Assembly (NCBI GenBank): GCA_034716535.1 | Contig: JAYEJW010000032.1 | Span: 1-44,081 of the forward strand | Length of the DNA stretch: 44,081 bases | Direction: 5' to 3' | From: JAYEJW01 sp034716535 | GTDB taxonomy: Bacteria; Pseudomonadota; Gammaproteobacteria; Chromatiales; Chromatiaceae | Shown here: in pieces, positions 43,814 to 44,081 of the stretch | Numbering within the stretch: position 1 is the stretch's first letter | Layout of the letters: every line of letters starts with the position of its first letter | Program-made: the position numbers and the translations under genes | Notes under the pieces: model-generated | Told to the model about the DNA's origin: nothing | Database searches by the model: none | The model's input: only the letters and a program-made list of their open reading frames with translations

Positions 43814-44081
43814 TCAGTTATTGGCATGGATGTCCGAGGGCTACAAGGGTGCTGGCTCCCCTCGCTGCGCGCCAAGGAAGTGCGAGGCACGAGGCGCGTA
43901 GTCCCCGGTAGCCGTAGGCGCGGGCATGTTGCCGCAGTGGCGTAGGGGCCGTAGGTCCCGGAGCGTGTGACCGGAGGCGACATGCAGAGCGCATCCGAAA
44001 CGGCGTCAAGCCATTCGTCGTAGGGGTCATAGCGTAGGCGCGAAGTGCCGAAGCTGTGGCCCCGGAGCGGGGCGAACCGGG
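43814..44081. other. Non-coding tail with repeated CGTAGG words
   Basis: No gene is convincing here. The words CGTAGG and GTAGG recur several times in both near-direct and diverged contexts, with GGAGCG motifs between them. It may be a non-coding repeat or an RNA cut off by the window edge. Confidence 0.3.

Overview
The window looks like the chromosome of a GC-rich gammaproteobacterium, perhaps Chromatiales or Ectothiorhodospiraceae-like, although no gene fixes the genus. The right third (33.9-43.8 kb) is ordinary core genome. It holds the macromolecular-synthesis cluster rpsU-yqeY-dnaG-rpoD, then tsaD, plsY, folB-folK, a pteridine reductase, a MidA-type methyltransferase and a secreted thioredoxin-fold protein.

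The left three quarters are one integrated genomic island of about 32.8 kb, inserted in the 3' half of a tRNA-Ile2 (anticodon CAU) gene. A perfect 51-bp direct repeat (939-989 and 33750-33800), consisting of the tRNA 3' half plus four bases, marks both ends. A tyrosine integrase lies next to the intact tRNA. A matching pair of GTGTCCC repeats with 11-bp pitch lies just inside each end. Beyond the left end, in flanking chromosome, is a BrnT/BrnA toxin-antitoxin pair whose toxin appears frameshifted.

Inside the island, from left to right: (1) a broken TPR gene; (2) a three-gene operon of a CHAT protease-NB-ARC-TPR protein (1187 aa), a small three-helix membrane protein and a small zinc-ribbon protein, which is the best candidate for an undescribed defence system; (3) two small unknown genes on the minus strand; (4) a 1738-aa fusion of a DnaQ-like exonuclease, a RecQ helicase and a UvrD/Rep helicase; (5) a compact plus-strand cluster (13.0-26.3 kb) of a SNF2 helicase with a DUF3883 tail, a HigB-HigA-SecB toxin-antitoxin-chaperone (TAC) module with its own palindromic operator, a Septu-like PtuA ATPase/PtuB HNH pair, a DUF1156 DNA methyltransferase and a HEPN-DUF499 ATPase; (6) a minus-strand mobility module (26.5-33.5 kb) of integrase, an unknown 484-aa protein, a terminator, an excisionase-like DNA-binding protein, a small linker gene, a Toprim/DUF3987 primase and a small downstream protein.

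The mobility module has replication and integration genes but no capsid, tail or conjugation genes. The element therefore resembles a phage satellite or other small integrative element carrying defence cargo. The SNF2-DUF1156-DUF499 set is DISARM-related, and here it physically encloses a complete TAC and a complete Septu pair. Gene starts and stops are nearly contiguous, and the Septu HNH gene overlaps the methyltransferase gene. This layered architecture and the CHAT/membrane/zinc-ribbon operon are the main points of interest.
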